The position numbers and the translations under genes were made by a program. DNA of 5,569 nucleotides, taken from assembly GCA_937127195.1 (NCBI GenBank), contig CAKZLT010000116.1, forward strand, positions 1 through 5,569. The letters run 5' to 3'. This document shows positions 5,153 through 5,569 of this stretch, in pieces. Source of the stretch: an uncultured Saprospiraceae bacterium (GTDB lineage Bacteria > Bacteroidota > Bacteroidia > Chitinophagales > Saprospiraceae). The notes under the pieces were generated by a model that saw nothing but the letters and a program-made list of their open reading frames with translations, was not told the DNA's origin and ran no database searches. The number at the start of each line of letters is the position of its first letter. Positions within the stretch are counted from its first letter, which is position 1.

Positions 5153-5485
5153 ATGAAATCCAATCGTTTAGACCAACTACTTAGTTTTTTGGAAGCATCT
5201 CCAAATGATAGTTTTATTTTATTTGCTATTGCAAAAGAATTTGAAAAGTATCAAGAGTATGAAAATGCCTTAGAATATTATCTAAAACTGAAACAAGCTG
5301 ATGAGAATTATGTTGGCTTATATTACCATTTAGGTAAATTATATGAGAAAAAAGCTGCTTATCAAACGGCTTTAGAAACATATATCAAAGGAACTGAAGT
5401 CGCCAAAAATGCTGGAGACCGACACGCTCAAGGAGAATTAGCAGAGGCTAAGATGATTCTGGAAGAAGATTTTCTGGAAGAATAA
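5153..5485 (+). CDS. Small tetratricopeptide-repeat protein
   Basis: This 110-residue soluble protein has no signal peptide. After an N-terminal helix (MKSNRLDQLLSFLEASPNDS) come two adjacent 34-residue TPR units. The first is about 20-53, with A27, F30, A39 and Y43 at consensus positions. The second is about 54-87, with L60, G61, Y64, A73 and Y77. A capping helix then runs into an acidic end (ILEEDFLEE). TPR pairs form a helical groove for protein-protein contact; the partner cannot be told from sequence. The ATG at 5153 follows an A-rich leader (5132-5152), as for other genes here. It is transcribed away from etfB across a shared regulatory region, so co-regulation with ETF is possible but unproved. 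Similar small TPR proteins are common in Bacteroidota, and this seems full length. Confidence 0.88.
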   Translation: MKSNRLDQLLSFLEASPNDSFILFAIAKEFEKYQEYENALEYYLKLKQADENYVGLYYHLGKLYEKKAAYQTALETYIKGTEVAKNAGDRHAQGELAEAKMILEEDFLEE

Positions 5486-5540
5486 TGCATTGAGTAAAAA
5501 AATGCTATGTCACAATTGAATAGCTAAGTAAAAAGAACCT

Positions 5541-5569
5541 TTGTCTCAAATACCTTTTATTTGAGATAA
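5541..5569. terminator. Probable terminator hairpin at the right edge
   Basis: TCTCAAATA (5544-5552) pairs perfectly with TATTTGAGA (5558-5566) around a five-base CCTTT loop, and the stem extends to 12 pairs (5541-5552 / 5558-5569) with one G-T wobble. It lies 55 bp after the TPR stop codon, as expected for a terminator, but any T-run falls beyond the window, so the call is tentative. Confidence 0.6.

Overview
The window looks like chromosomal DNA from a low-GC member of the Bacteroidota, probably a Cytophagales-like marine or soil gliding bacterium. The evidence is AT-rich coding sequence, A-rich leaders before start codons instead of strong Shine-Dalgarno sites, near matches to the Bacteroidota -7 box TAnnTTTG, and a separate etfB/etfA pair next to a small TPR gene. 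The lineage is an inference from style and gene content, not from a marker gene.

Layout, left to right. Positions 1-494 (minus) hold the N-terminal 164 codons of an unrecognised gene that runs off the left edge. Positions 495-1070 are a long AT-rich intergenic stretch with one imperfect hairpin and two very short, doubtful reading frames. Positions 1071-1946 (plus) encode a single-domain six-helix voltage-gated cation channel of the bacterial NaV type, with an S4 arginine ladder, a TLEGW filter and a C-terminal coiled coil. Positions 2034-2552 (plus) encode an acidic, soluble protein of unknown function that may be co-transcribed with the channel. A strong bidirectional hairpin terminator (2611-2651) separates this plus-strand pair from the minus-strand electron-transfer-flavoprotein genes.

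etfA (2682-3638, minus) and etfB (4067-4804, minus) encode the FAD-binding alpha subunit and the beta subunit of ETF, the soluble heterodimer that accepts electrons from acyl-CoA dehydrogenases and passes them to the quinone pool via ETF:quinone oxidoreductase. etfB lies upstream of etfA in the direction of transcription, but 428 bp of AT-rich, repeat-bearing DNA without a convincing gene separates them. A divergent 110-residue protein with two TPR repeats (5153-5485, plus) starts 348 bp from etfB. A second hairpin at the right edge probably ends that gene.

The most unusual signal is non-coding. Two diverged copies of one ordered set of motifs lie in the spacer upstream of etfA and in the spacer upstream of etfB. 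Each copy contains a minus-strand TAnnTTTG match and nested inverted repeats. They could be duplicated promoter/operator modules coordinating the two ETF genes, or copies of a small mobile repeat. No wholly new protein system could be supported from this window.
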